Positions 42,485 to 54,729 of a stretch of 64,000 nucleotides of DNA are shown piece after piece; the first letter of the stretch is position 1, and every line of letters begins with the position of its first letter. The position numbers and the translations under genes are program-made. Origin of the DNA: Mortierella sp. BCC40632 (Eukaryota; Mortierellomycota; Mortierellomycetes; Mortierellales; Mortierellaceae); assembly GCA_011634665.1 (NCBI GenBank), contig WAEK01000006.1:701001-765000 (forward strand). Direction: 5' to 3'. The notes under the pieces were generated by a model. That model was not told the origin of the DNA. It searched no databases and was given only the letters and a program-made list of their open reading frames with translations.

Positions 42485-45400
42485 AAGAAGTCGGGTTGTT
42501 TGAAAATTTTGAGTTGATCTGCTACGGAGGGGTTGCCAACAAATATAGGAGATCCCGCAATGCTGTCAGAATAATTTTTCAATTGGAGCGCCACCGTAGC
42601 ATATGACCAACGCCACCCTAAAGATATCACTCCAACTACCACAGTAACAATTATTAAAGGAGGTCAGAACTATCAAGAACCTGCAACAAACTTTCGTCCC
42701 CATTCTCTGATTGTTGACTGATAGATCGGAAGCAATTGTCGTCCTCCTTGGTGCAACCAACTACATTAGATCCCACTAGCTCAAATTAAAAATTAAAAAA
42801 GTGAAAGCAAAGATTGACGGACAAAACATCCTTCATCCTGTCACTTATATCCTTCTGCCCTGAACTAGTCCTGATTGACATTTTACTAACGCAACTAACA
42901 TTGTACTGACACTCTTTACATGTCACTGTTCTCACTCAACACTCAGCCTAACTCTATTTCTCCTCTGACTGCAAAAACAATCAGTCTTGCCAGCGCAACA
43001 GCGGAATTCATAAAGAGCACACTCAGTGATTCTTGAAGTCTACCTAACTGTCTCATGCTGTTGCCAAGCTGATAGGCTACACTCTAGAATCCCTCAGTCG
43101 TGAATCAGAGGACTACAATATTCCTGTCCGCATTGTGGGGTAATAGTGTGTAGATTGAATCTTGAACAAGTAGAGTAACCCGGACAAAACTCTCTACCTG
43201 GATGAGGCTTGATCCAACCTGCACATTCGTTGCGCATTTTCATGTGCCCTCCAGGCTTTCGAGTCGAGAAGATTTCGCCCACCTAGAGGGGTTCCAGTTT
43301 GACTCTTTTGGACACTTTTGACAAGAACGGCGCCAATACCTTTGGCAATTTTGTATCAGATCATTTAATGACGAAAACCGGTCCCCATAGACTCTGACAA
43401 TCACCACGGAGTGACTTTGAAAAGGCGGGGGGAGGAGGAGGAAGAGTTTCCCAGCAAACTGTTAGTTCACAAAAACCTCAGCCACCCAAGAATCGGTTCC
43501 AGACGCGACGACTCCCCCTATCTTTCCACCTACTTTCTTATCATTTTCTCCCACTTCTAGCGGAGACCCTGTACATACATATTTGATGTTTTTATCTGTT
43601 GCTATAGAGAATTGCTAGGACTATGGACAAAAAAGTACTATCTGAAAAAGGTACAAGGTACCGCTTGACAAAAAAGAAAGTACTCCTCGACAAGAAAGGA
43701 CAGTTCGAAATATAAAAAAAGAAAAAAGGGAAGAATCTATTACTGTCTCCATGCTAGATGTCGACACCGATTTCAGGCACTACGTACTGTGATTATCTCT
43801 CTGACCCGTACTGACAGAGTGGTACATAATGTTAAACTCGCTAGCACTCCCAAGCTAACAAGGACTGCGTATCCTCTTTGCTCACCCTAGGTCAGCTCCT
43901 TTATAAGCCGATATCAGAATGGTGGCTTTGTTGGGTGGTCGAATGCGAATGAGGATTGCATAATCGAAAAAGAACAGCGATAAGCCGCTTGCTCTAGATA
44001 ATGACATTTGATCAGTATTTTCAAGGCACGCGAGGACTACAGCATCTCTATTGATGCGCTGCCCCCCCCCCCCTTCCCCAAGTATGATGTGCGGATGACA
44101 TCTCTCTGTTTACAAGAACAATAAGCATACCGCGCCTCGTCGCAGCTGCCCTGGCTCTCCTACAACTAACGTGCTCATCTATTTGAGCATGGCAATTTTG
44201 CATCCATATGCAGTTCTATTCGTTGAGCGGGAACATTTACAGAACGTCGCCTCGATGAAAAAAAAAAAAAAAAAAAAAAAGGCTATGCAATGTAGATGTC
44301 ATGATAAAAACCATTCTGGTAGTATCAATCCCGTGCTTCTTGCGTACTTCAACGGCCAGACTTGAGAGCAAGATGTTTACTCTTGAGCTTGCCGAAATAA
44401 CTCCCGATATCGCACTATGCGCAACGCAAACTTGAGTTGAGGATCTTGGATCCTGTGGGGTGGTAGGAAATTTTCGTTCTCTCTGATAAACGTAGTGATG
44501 ATAAGAAAAGAGAGAATGCTCTTTGTCGCCTCAGGTAAACTCACCGCCACTGAGGAATAGGTGAGAATGGTTGAATTGTAGCATCTTGAATGATAGCGAG
44601 CTTTGGGTCGACTATGGCCCCCCTATCACCCAAGTAGGTGAGGCACGTCTCATGGCCACAAACAGCAAAGATGCCAAGGGCAAAGCGGCCTTGAATATAT
44701 TCCAGTCTTTCGTCCCGACATGCGGGGTATTATCGAAGGGGGGGCATGGGTATCAAAAGAAGCAGTCGCCAGTTGAGGGTTATAGTGCTCTTTGAACCTA
44801 ATCCTGTTGGCCTTCTGATGAGCGCTGCCAGACCACTGGATGGGCCTGTGAGATTGAGGCACCAATGCGCCTTCAAAAGCATATTTTGGTAGCCCCTTTA
44901 GAGAAGCCAAGCACCGCTGTCGCACCACTGGAGGGCACTGCCTTCGTAACCAACCGGATCAGATAAAGCCTCGACTACTCCCGGACTTCTTCTTGTGGTC
45001 CGCACGAAATCTGGGCGGGCCTTGAACAGATTGACAGGGTAACAGGTATGTTGAACTGGGCTTTTTTTTTTGTGGGAGTCCCATGAAAATTTGAAGTCTT
45101 TGAACGCATACTGCCCAGGTATGTACCTCCTCCAGTGGATCGAGACAGACGGGTGAGCGTAACACAATGGTTCCTAGCGCATTTTAAGAATACAACCAAA
45201 CCGAGGGATTTCTCAGAGCACCACTCAAAGCGTCGACGTGCAAAGAGATAGAAAAGTATGCTGCGAGGTCACTCCTCAACCTGGGTCTAGGCAATAGAAA
45301 ATGAACGAGATGAGATTCAAGGAATTGGAGAACGAGGAGAAATGAAGACAAGAGACTGCGTTATGATCCCATGGGTTTTTAATATTTCCGCCTCATTTTC

Positions 45401-45957
45401 GGGGTCAACTACTGACGGATGATTTTAACGTTGAGCTCATTCTCTCAAGTTGCTGTCTTTCATACCCCTCCAGTTGTATCTTGGCTGGTAAGCTCAACGC
45501 CCAAAAGTATCTCACTCTTAAGAATCAATAACACACTCCCAGTAGAAAGATAGCCCTTCTATGTTGACTCCTATAGCCCTTCTATGCAGACTCCTTTGAA
45601 GAACATCTCTTCTCAAGCTACTCTTTCTCCCCTTCCTTCCCCTCCCTTCTCTGTTTACTGCTCATTCCACATCATTCTTTACAGTGAGCCAAGAACTGAG
45701 ACCCCAACAAGGCGAAAGCGTCTAAAAAGGCTCTGTTACCCTATTCCCCTCCTTCCCTCCTCCCCTCCTCCAAGTCTCACTCCAAGATTCACACACACAG
45801 GTGTTGTCTGTCCTCTACACAATGTTTGGAACACAGAAAAAAATAAGGGCCGAATGTGCTCGAATACCAATGACAGAAGTCAATTGACTATCGCACAGCT
45901 TTGAACTTTATGGGAAAAAAATCGCGCAATCCTTCTCCAATGACTACACTCGACTCG

Positions 45958-45998
<41 letters not shown>

Positions 45999-46028
45999 TA
46001 CGAAAATAACAAACAATTTTTTTTTCTT
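42485..46028. other. Gene-poor region with poly(A) tracts
   Basis: No confident gene in 3.5 kb. There is a C/T-rich block at about 42830-42970 and a C run near 44062. A-runs lie at 44259-44280 and 45958-45995 (38 A, in the 3' flank of the repeat protein). Pyrimidine-rich sequence lies at 45590-45790. Open frames at 44650-45167 (minus) are unrecognised. Confidence 0.35.
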
Positions 46029-48802
46029 TTAGAGGGTAATCATCATGGCTGAGACGAGGGCCAAGAAGGTAGCCATTCCTGAGGCTGCCATCTTGACTGC
46101 ACTGTTCCCAGAGGTGTTAGTGGGCGTAATGCCGGACGATGCGGTAGGCAGGACTTGAGCAGAGTCCGTGGGGGTAATGGTACCGTTGACTCCATTCTTA
46201 TTCTTGTTGTACCACTCGAGCTGAGCTTGGTATTGAGCGGTGTAAAGCTCGAGCTCATCCTTGGGACAGGGACCCATGCACATTCCGACCTTGGTCATGA
46301 AATCGACAGTCTTAGGAGAGCCACGTTCAAAGGTGTAGGAAAGAGACTGGATGAAGTAAGGCGACTTGGGATCCTCAGAGTAGTTAGGGAACAACTCCTT
46401 GCCGATCTTGTTGGAGCAGGCAGCAACACAGGCTCCGTTAGGCTTGAAGGGATAATCGAATCCGCCAGGAGGAGGAGTAATGGGGCCAGTAGGGTTGGTA
46501 GGGTCGACAGGGCCCGTGGGGTTAGTAGGGTCGACAGGATTAGTGGGATTGCCTCCTGCGTTCTTGTTCTTGTTGTACCACTCGAGCTGAGCTGGGTATT
46601 GAGCGGTGTAAAGCTCGAGCTCATCCTTAGGGCAGGGACCCATGCACATTCCGGCCTTGGTCATGAAATCGACAGTCTTAGGAGAGCCACGTTCAAAGGT
46701 GTAGGAAAGAGATGCAATGAAGTAAGGCGACTTGGGATCCTCAGAGTAGTTAGGGAACAACTCCTTGCCGATCTTGTTAGTGCAGGCAGCAACACAGGCT
46801 CCATTAGGCTTGAAGGGGTAATCAAATCCGCCAGCGGGGGGAGTAACAGGGCCGGTAGGATTGGTAGGGTTGGTGGGGTCGACAGGGTTAGTGGGGTCAA
46901 CAGGGGTAGTGGGATTGCCCCCTCCATTCTTGTTCTTGTTGTACCACTCGAGCTGAGCTGGGTATTGAGCGGTGTAAAGCTCGAGCTCATCCTTAGGGCA
47001 GGGACCCATGCACATTCCGGCCTTGGTCATGAAATCGACAGTCTTAGGAGAGCCACGTTCAAAGGTGTAGGAAAGAGATGCAATGAAGTAAGGCGACTTG
47101 GGATCCTCAGAGTAGTTAGGGAACAACTCCTTGCCGATCTTGTTAGTGCAGGCAGCAACACAGGCACCGTTGGGCTTGAAGGGGTAATTAAATCCGCCAG
47201 TAGGAGGAGTGACAGAAGTAGGGGTAACTGGTGGGGCTGTGGTAGGTTTAGTGGGGTTGGTAGGCTGAACCACACCGCCCTTGTTCTTGTTATACCACTC
47301 GAGCTGAGCTGGGTATTGAGCGGTGTAGAGATCAAGCTGATCCTTGGGACAGGGACCCATGCACATTCCGGCCTTGCTCATGAACTCGCCAGTCTTAGCA
47401 GAACCACGGTCAAAGGTGTAAGAGAGAGACTGAATGAAGTAAGGCGACTTGGGATCCTCGGAGTAGTTAGAGAACATCTCCTTGCCGACCTTGTTGGTGC
47501 AGGCAGCAACACAGGCACCGTTGGGCTTGAAGGGGTAATTAAATCCGCCATCGGGAGGGGTGACAGAAGTAGGAGTAACTGGTGGGACCGTGGTAGGAGT
47601 GGTAGGTTTAGTAGTGGGGCCAGTGGGCTGAACCACACCGCCCTTGTTCTTGTTATACCACTCGAGCTGAGCTGGGTATTGAGCGGTGTAAAGGTCGAGT
47701 TCGGGCTTGGGACACTTGCCCATGCACATTCCAGCTCTGCTCATGAACTCACCAGTCTTTTCCGAACCACGGTCAAAGGTGTAGGAAAGAGACTGGATGA
47801 AGTAAGGCGACTTGGGATCCTCGGAGTAGTTAGGGAACATGGACTTGCCGACTTCGTTCGTACAGGAAGAGACACAGGCACCGTTGGGCTGGAAGGGGTA
47901 ATTAAATCCGCCATCGGGAGGGGTGACAGAAGTAGGAGTAACTGGTGGGACCGTGGTAGTGGTAGTGGTAGTGGTGGTGGTGGTGGTGGTGGTGGTGGTG
48001 GTCGTAGTGGCAGGCTTATTGGCGTTGTACCAAGTCAATTGAGCAGGGAACTGAGCATAGTAGAGATCGAGCTCAGCCTTGGGGCAAGGAGTATTAGCCA
48101 TACACATACCAGCTCTTGTCATGAATGCAATGTTATTGCTGGATCCACGGGCGAAAGTATAGGCGAGCGATTGGAAGAAGTAGGGGGACTTAGGGTCCTC
48201 TGAGTAGTCAGGGAACAACTCCTTACCAGCCTTATTGGTGCAAGCGGAAACGCAGGCTCCGTTAGGCTGGAAAGGATATGCGGGGTCGACAGGAGGAGGA
48301 TCAACAGTTGTAGGGGGGCGAGGAGGGGGAGTGCCGGCTTTGTTGTTGTTATACCAAATCAACTTTTTAGAGTAGCTGGCGATATACGAGTCCTGCTCGG
48401 TCTTGGGGCAGGCACCCATGCACATTCCAGACTGGCTCATGAAGTCGCCCGTCTTGGCGGAGCCGCGGTCGAAGGTGTAGGAGAGGGACTCGATGAAGTA
48501 GGGACCATACTCATCAACATCATTGTAGTTCACGAAGAGAGACTTTCCGACGTCCTGTATATAAAAGAGTCCAAGTTCACACGAAACGATTAACAAAAAT
48601 ACAACAAGAGAGAGATAGCGCGAGAACTCGAGGAGGTGGCCCGTTGCGAAATGAAGTTATCCGAGAATTGGGTGGGGTCAGAGATACTTACGTTAGTGCA
48701 TTTTGCGACACAGGGTCCCTCAGGGGCGAAGGGGAAGTAGTCAGATTGAGCGTGAGAAGCCGCCAGCAGAGTGGAGGCAACAACAACTGCAAGGATGCGC
48801 AT
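46029..48802 (-). CDS. Seven-repeat secreted surface protein with GPI-type tail
   Basis: Exon 1 is 48692-48802 (37 codons) and exon 2 is 46029-48554; the 137-bp intron has a GTAAGT donor and a TACAG acceptor. The product is 878 aa. It has a signal peptide (MRILAVVVASTLLAASHAQ), then seven copies of a domain of about 88 residues. Each copy runs from YPFxPNGACVxxCTN through GKELFPNYSEDPKSPYF, SLSYTFxRGS, a GMCMGPCPK segment and QLEWYNKNK. Each has four conserved Cys: CV, CT, MCM and CP. Linkers are rich in Pro and Thr (a Thr-only run between copies 2 and 3; VDPTNPTGP units later), likely O-glycosylated. The end is hydrophobic (MATFLALVSAMMITL) after a Ser/Thr-rich stretch, as in GPI-anchored wall proteins. 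No known domain is recognised. Copy 1, split by the intron, is the most diverged. Confidence 0.9.
46200..48550 (-). repeat. Tandem coding repeats of about 345-366 bp
   Basis: Within exon 2, copies 5, 6 and 7 recur with an exact 366-bp period (for example matching positions at 46295, 46661 and 47027) and are nearly identical in DNA, including the linkers. The 5' copies have slightly different spacing (about 345-363 bp) and more divergence. A (GGT/ACC)n tract at 47955-48001 encodes the Thr run. Confidence 0.85.
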
Positions 48803-48852
48803 TGCGGTAGTTGTAGGAGAGTAAAAGGGGAAACAATGGGAGAAACCAAAGA

Positions 48853-48938
48853 ACAAGAGAAAAAAAAAAGAAAAAGAAAAAAAAGAAAAGAAAAAAAAAA
48901 GAAAAGAAAAGAGAGAGAGAGAAAAGGAGAGGGGAAGG
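48853..48938 (-). promoter_or_regulatory. Pyrimidine tract in the leader of the repeat protein gene
   Basis: About 85 bases are almost purely purine on the + strand, hence C/T-rich in the transcribed direction, 50-140 bp upstream of the ATG at 48802. A TAAATAAAA TATA-like word lies at about 48957-48966. Such CT-rich leaders mark strongly expressed fungal genes. Confidence 0.45.
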
Positions 48939-49280
48939 TAAGAGGCAGAAGTATCTACTTTTTATTTATGAATTATCAGATCCTTGGAAGATGCTCCGGG
49001 TAGATGATGCGAGAGACACGTTTTGCAGTAGGATGACAAATGCATGTCAAAACAGAATGCAAAATTCCGAGTAGAAGCGGACATTGGTCTTTTCTTTGGC
49101 TCAGTGGCGCTGGTGCGACGCGATGCGGAAGCGGGTAAAATAGGAGTAAGCGCCCGGCGGTCGAGATGGAGCATATGATCGGCCTTTCATATCCAAAGTG
49201 GCAAATGGATTATGGGGAATGAAGAAGATTCAACTTCCTACGCCATGTTTTTCAACGAGGGTGCTGACACTCGAATAATA

Positions 49281-49329
<49 letters not shown>

Positions 49330-50455
49330 GAAAACTCAAAAGGACTACAACAGAAGACAAAGCAGCAGAGAGCAAGGTGAGCCTTTGGCGCAGAGTACCA
49401 GAAGCGGCGAGTAAGCGAGGAATAGCAAAAGGCGCCGTCTGAACTTTATTTTCCCTCGTGATCACCCTATACTCGCCCTTTGGATCTGATAACAACAAGA
49501 CACAACGCCAGAGATCTGTAAACTCTCTTGTCGAGACATACCTGACCAAAGAAATAAATCTACAAATAAACAAAAAACACAAAAAAAAAAAAAAAAAAAG
49601 ATGGAAAACTACCTGGACAACGTGAGAATTATGATCCCCGAAAAGTGACGAACAAAGAACTTTTTAACGATCAGATGATTTTACAACTTTTTAAATCTGA
49701 TAAACAAACAGCGAGGCATTCCTCGAGGACTCGGTAAAAATGAGACTTGAGCTTTCCTCGGGTCAGGATCTCGTAGGACGTTACACTGCTCCAAAGCAGA
49801 GAGCTACATGGGCCGGAGTTTTATGCCTCCATGGAAAAGGAGAGATGCTTTATTAGGACAACCCGATCAGACTCGTTCTAGACTGAAGCTGGCTTTGTAT
49901 TTCTACCCTGCATCTGCCTGGAATTTTAGCACTGGAATGCGGTCCGATTTGAGTTATCAGATCCTTCTTCTGAAAAAATAAGGTTCAAACACTGAGATTT
50001 TTTTTCCAATAGCGTAGGCGCTGCCTCTTTCCTAGACGTGAGGGCTCACTGCTTGAGAACCTCGCCTATTTCACCTCACTCCCTGTTTGGGTTAGTTCGA
50101 GGTTTAACTCGTGAACGACTGAGTGAAGGGTGCAATGCATTTTAACATTATATCCATGTCAGCTATCTCGTTTTGCAGTGGCTCACAACATTACACGTTA
50201 GTCTATCCAGATCCGCTCTTTGTTTTCTCATGCTGCACTAAAAATGCTCACAGTTTTGTATGGGTGTAGGTGACTCTGGAGCCAAGGTCCGCTTCCACAT
50301 AGAATTCTGCCTTAAGCTGTTCTCAGCTTTTTCACCATGGCATTCTTCAGTCATCTAGTTTCGTGTTGCTTCATGTTGGACGTAAGACAAAGAGTATGTT
50401 CCCTAACAACGGTCATGACATAGTCCACCCAAAGGTCTAGGCGTTCTTCAAAACG
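48939..50455. other. Divergent intergenic region between the two paralogues
   Basis: This is the shared upstream region of the seven-repeat gene (minus) and the one-repeat gene (plus), about 1.75 kb ATG to ATG. It contains runs of 44 A (49283-49326) and about 19 A (49580-49599) and no supported gene. Confidence 0.5.
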
Positions 50456-50464
50456 TATAAAAAA
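50456..50464 (+). promoter_or_regulatory. TATA box of the one-repeat paralogue
   Basis: TATAAAAAA lies 99 bp upstream of the ATG at 50555, followed by a C/T-rich leader. Confidence 0.65.
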
Positions 50465-50554
50465 CAGGACAACGATCCACATTTTCTCTCATCCTCTCCT
50501 TGTCCAACTCATCTTGCTTACGCTCCAAGCTCCTTGCAACCCAATACTTCCACC

Positions 50555-51012
50555 ATGCGTTTCATCACTGCCATCGTTGCCGCCTCTGTTGCCGCTGTCG
50601 CCAGCGCCCAGTCTGCCTACTTCCCATTCCAGCCTGAGGGTGCCTGTATTGCCGCTTGCACAATGGTAAACTCCTTCACTTGATCTTGTGCAAGCACCCT
50701 CAAAAATTCTGATGGATCAAACCACCATTAACACGGCTTTCTTACTCTCATTACCTACCCAAATAGGCTGCTGGAAAGTCACTCTTCCCCCTTTATGATG
50801 ATGTCAACGAGACTGGTCCATTCTTTATCACTTCTCTCAGCTACTCTTACGAGAGCGGCTCTGCCAACACCATCGCGTTCATGACCAACGCTGGCACTTG
50901 CATGGCCAACTGCCCTATGGACCAGCAGACCAAGTACAGACAGCAGTACCCCCTCAAGAAGCAGTGGTACCAGGCCAACAAGTCTGTCCTCCGTCGCCGC
51001 TCCAGCGATTAA
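50555..51012 (+). CDS. One-repeat secreted paralogue of the surface protein
   Basis: Exon 1 is 50555-50665 (37 codons) and exon 2 is 50767-51012. The 101-bp intron has a GTAAAC donor and AATAG acceptor; the product is 118 aa. The signal peptide is MRFITAIVAASVAAVASAQ. Then one copy of the domain follows: YFPFQPEGACIAACTM, GKSLFPLYDDVNETGPFF, SLSYSYESGS, GTCMANCP and KKQWYQANK. The protein ends in a basic RRRSSD tail and has no GPI signal, so it should be soluble. Exon-1 length (37 codons) and the phase-0 intron right after the CT[NM] codons are the same as in the seven-repeat gene. That shows common descent. It looks like the ancestral single-domain form, secreted with two predicted disulfides. 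Confidence 0.85.
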
Positions 51013-54000
51013 GCATTATTAGACTATTTTCTAAAAGTCCTCTTTTTGAGGCACGATTGCTTTGACAGTAAACGTGGGATTTGCTTATCCTCATTTTAAG
51101 CAGCTTCTAAACTTGAAAACTCATGAAGGCCTAGAACTTGGGCCATAAGAATAGATGGAAGGCTGTCGATACCTTTGTTTGTTTGTCTTCGGATTTGTAA
51201 GACTCTAAGCATTTCAATGGCTTTCTTGTGACAACGCATTGTAGACGGCAGGTTTTTCTAGGCAATCGGGTTCAATGGGTACGGAGATAAAGTGTGTTGA
51301 TCTGCGGATTTGTTTACTTTAACATCTTCTTTTCTGATGGCTATCTTACTTTGAAACATGAGTAGAAGAAAAATACTTTTGTTCCTTGTTCTTGAGTGGC
51401 GAGAGAGAGAGAGAGGGTAGGAAAAGTAGGAGAAGTGGAAGAAGGAACTTTTAGTTCAAGCCTGGGGTTGGAAAGAGTCAAAGCCTGGCCCTTGAGAGGC
51501 CATGACATCGGTTTAGGTACAAGTGATTAGGATAGGAAAACCATTGTTTATCGCCACTCGTATTGTATTTCTTGATTAGTTTTGTCATCTATGGATCACC
51601 CTCCTCATATCCCGTTTCTGCTTTTGCCCTCAGGTAATGGACGACGAATAAAGGCAAAAATAAAATAAAAAATAAAAAAGGCCACGTAACTGGACATTTA
51701 AAAGGATTCAAATCCCGTGCGGAAATTTCTTTTTGCCATCTCTATCATTAAACGGTTCATCCATGCATTAGTTGTTACGGTCTCCCTTCCCCAGTAAACC
51801 CCTCACCCCTTCATACTCGTCAGTTCGCGCGAACAGCCAATCGATGCATGATGTCCACCTAGTTCACACTCAGCAAACCTTCGGGGGGTCTTGTGGAATC
51901 AAATAGTGCACAAATTCCTGCAGAGGCAATCCAAGGTTTGTCTGTTGGTCTCCGAAATCAGCCGACACAGGCGTTCCAACCAACTCATCAAAGCCCGGGT
52001 CGCTTTTTTGTTACCAACTGCAAGTACTAAGGTGACCATTACACAAGCGCTGAGGACTGATATTCGTCCGCTCATGGTGCATGGTGTTACTCCTTCAACC
52101 CCGTTCGACTGCCAAAGAGGATTCTCTTGGCATATTGAAATCACTCCAAATGCAAACTCACCCTACTCAAACCTAGCTTGGGATGCTCTTGCTGGCAACC
52201 TCCAATCAACGACCCACAAGACGACCCATGTCTTATCGAAATCCTGACAACAATTGTTGGAATTGAGCACCTCTCCCACGAATAGTGCGCAGTTGTATTT
52301 CTTATCGAACCGTGTTCTGATTCGATGGTAAGCTATATTGATACTGTTTGTAGGCATTTGACGCGACTCAAACGGATTGAACTCGCACCTTTTCTTCTTC
52401 TTTTTATTGAATTGGATTCGGTAAGAAACCCTGGGTCATAATCTGTTCAGATTTCACTCCAAGCTCAAAAAATAAAATACCTCTCAAAGAAGTCCATGAA
52501 GCAGCCGTCGCTCCAACGAGGTAGAATATAGTGTCACAATTGCAGAGAGGAGGTCGACCCTCCGCTAAGATGGCCTACCAAGAGAAATAGGAAAGGAAAA
52601 TGGGGTCATCGCTGACGTGAGTGACACAGGATCGGTAAGATCTGAAGATTCAGTGCGTACCGTGTAGCGATGATGACACTTCTTAGTAATGCTATAAAGT
52701 GGTACCAGGGAGACTGGCATGATATGAACAAAAGAGAGCAGAGGCAAGCATGGTCTCCCATAGTCTAGGTGGTACTTTTTTTTTTTTTTTTTTTTTGCTC
52801 TTTGCCCTACCTTCTCCTTTGAAAGAGCTGAGTTCACTATACCCTCCCGATTGCACTCACCTCTTCGGCTGAACTATGAATTGTCATCCAATGAGTCACC
52901 TGCAGCATGGTGCTCAGGATATCTGCATCCCCAGAGAAACAAATTGTTTGGGACACCAATTGATCACGTTTGATGTGTGAAAAGAAAACAGTCATCCACG
53001 TGGCCTCAACAAACAATTGCTACTGTATCTTCCCCCCCCCCCTTCCTCTTTTCTGTTGGAATAGCCATTTAGATCCTTCTTGGTAATTTGCCTCGCCTAA
53101 CCACCCCACTAATTATTAATGTACCGCGAGTAAGGGACACGATCCAGACGTGGTCAATATCGCAAGCATTGCTTTTCTGGAGTAATTGTTCTCGACTTGG
53201 CAGCACAATTCACTTGTTGACTATAGTAAAGCCGAACTGAATGGAGTCTATTGAGTGCGCATTTGCATCCTCAATGAGATGCCCACCACTCCTTCTTCCA
53301 GAGGTTTGCCCCAAGAGAGAAAAGAATTTGGATGTAATGGCTCAACCTGCAGTGAAAGACAGAGGAAGCATAGGGGTCCCAAGAGGGCCCTCAGGTGTCC
53401 TCTATGAGAAACTAGATTCTGACGAGCACCAGTTTGACCCCCCATTCCTCTAGCTCCAGTTCTTCTGGGTAAAACGCCTCGTTACCAACTCTCTGTTGTT
53501 GGCATGGAATAGACAGAAATATATCGGGTTCGGCAGAGCACCGACGAGCTGGGGGGTTTTTTTCCGTCTCCCCCATTGCTCCATCCTATTGAAATGGAGG
53601 TGAGTAGGTGTAGATATGGACACATAAGGAGGCTGGAGTTTGAAGGACAGAAGAAGATTTTTTTTTTTTTTTTATCGCAGGGGCTTAGTTCTATTTATCT
53701 CGAGCATACATTCAGTGAGGGTAGGACGTCATGAAGGATTACCACCCCTGTAACGCCCCGGGACATACCTGTCCAACTCGATGTGTTTTTCTCAATGAGG
53801 AGGAAAGAGTAATTTTTGCTAAGGATTAAGGTTGGGTCTTTTCTCGTGGATCTAGGTTTAGCTTCTGGTCAGAAAAAAAAAAAAAAAAAAAAAACCTAGG
53901 AGGTACTGCGAAAACCGCGTATAGAGCAAACTACCCAAGTCTAGGGATCAACCTATACATACACAGTAGTAAATATGTTGGGGAGTATGCAAGAGATTCG

Positions 54001-54107
54001 TGTAAGCCTTCCGCCTCACAAATTAACATTGCTCAGCAAAAAGACGTTCAGAGAACACCTTGCCCCCCCTTGATTTCATCTTGCCTATAGCAAAATCTTA
54101 ATCTGAC

Positions 54108-54144
<37 letters not shown>

Positions 54145-54564
54145 GTGAAATAGACCAGGAAGACGTCACTATCAGCCCCAAGAGAGCTCAGCCTAATGGC
54201 CTGAAGGTCCTGGCCAGAAGGGATCATTCATAACAACACCAGTCTGCGACAATAGACTGTTTAAACAACAAGAAATTGTAAAACCGTTACCGATGCTTTG
54301 ACCAAGGGGAGGGGGGGTGGGGGAATTGACTACCACGAATTGTCAAGAAAAGGAGGTGGAGCAAAAGGACAGCTTAGAGATATTATGAAAGATGGTGGTT
54401 AAATGTACGGCCAGAAAACTAGGACTCTCTCACTCTCCAACTCTTCCAGAAACGTCTAGGAAGGAGGACTGTATTCAACACGACACAGCTTGACTGGTTC
54501 CAAATTCCTGTTGCCAGTATAAATTTTTGCTCCAGATCCTCAGAAAGTCTCATCGATCTAAAAT
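51013..54564. other. Gene-poor region with many homopolymers
   Basis: 3.5 kb without a supported gene. Homopolymers: T at 52778-52796, C at about 53034-53042, T at 53660-53673, A at 53874-53893 and A at 54110-54141. Frames at 51891-52247 and 53241-53453 are open but unrecognised. Confidence 0.35.
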
Positions 54565-54626
54565 CCACCACCAACACCACCACCACCACCACCACCACCA
54601 CCACCACCACCACCACCACCATCACC
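54565..54626. repeat. (CCA)n microsatellite
   Basis: An almost pure CCA/CAC trinucleotide tract of about 62 bp, roughly 100 bp beyond the lectin stop codon. Confidence 0.9.
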
Positions 54627-54729
54627 AAAAAAGAAAAAGTCGCGAGTAGAGTAAATGTCGGACTATCTGATCCGTCGTAGTGTAGTAAAAGTATTCATTT
54701 ATTAGGTGGTTTCAACCAAGGTTGCTCGT

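Noticed and set aside
46155..48203. A 682-codon open frame on the + strand opposite the seven-repeat protein
   Set aside because: It is the antisense shadow of the repeated coding exon. It shows the same periodicity, lacks a start context or promoter, and arises from the codon bias of the repeats.
51700..51725. tRNA T-loop-like word (GGATTCAAATCCC)
   Set aside because: No acceptor stem, D-arm or anticodon arm can be built around it.
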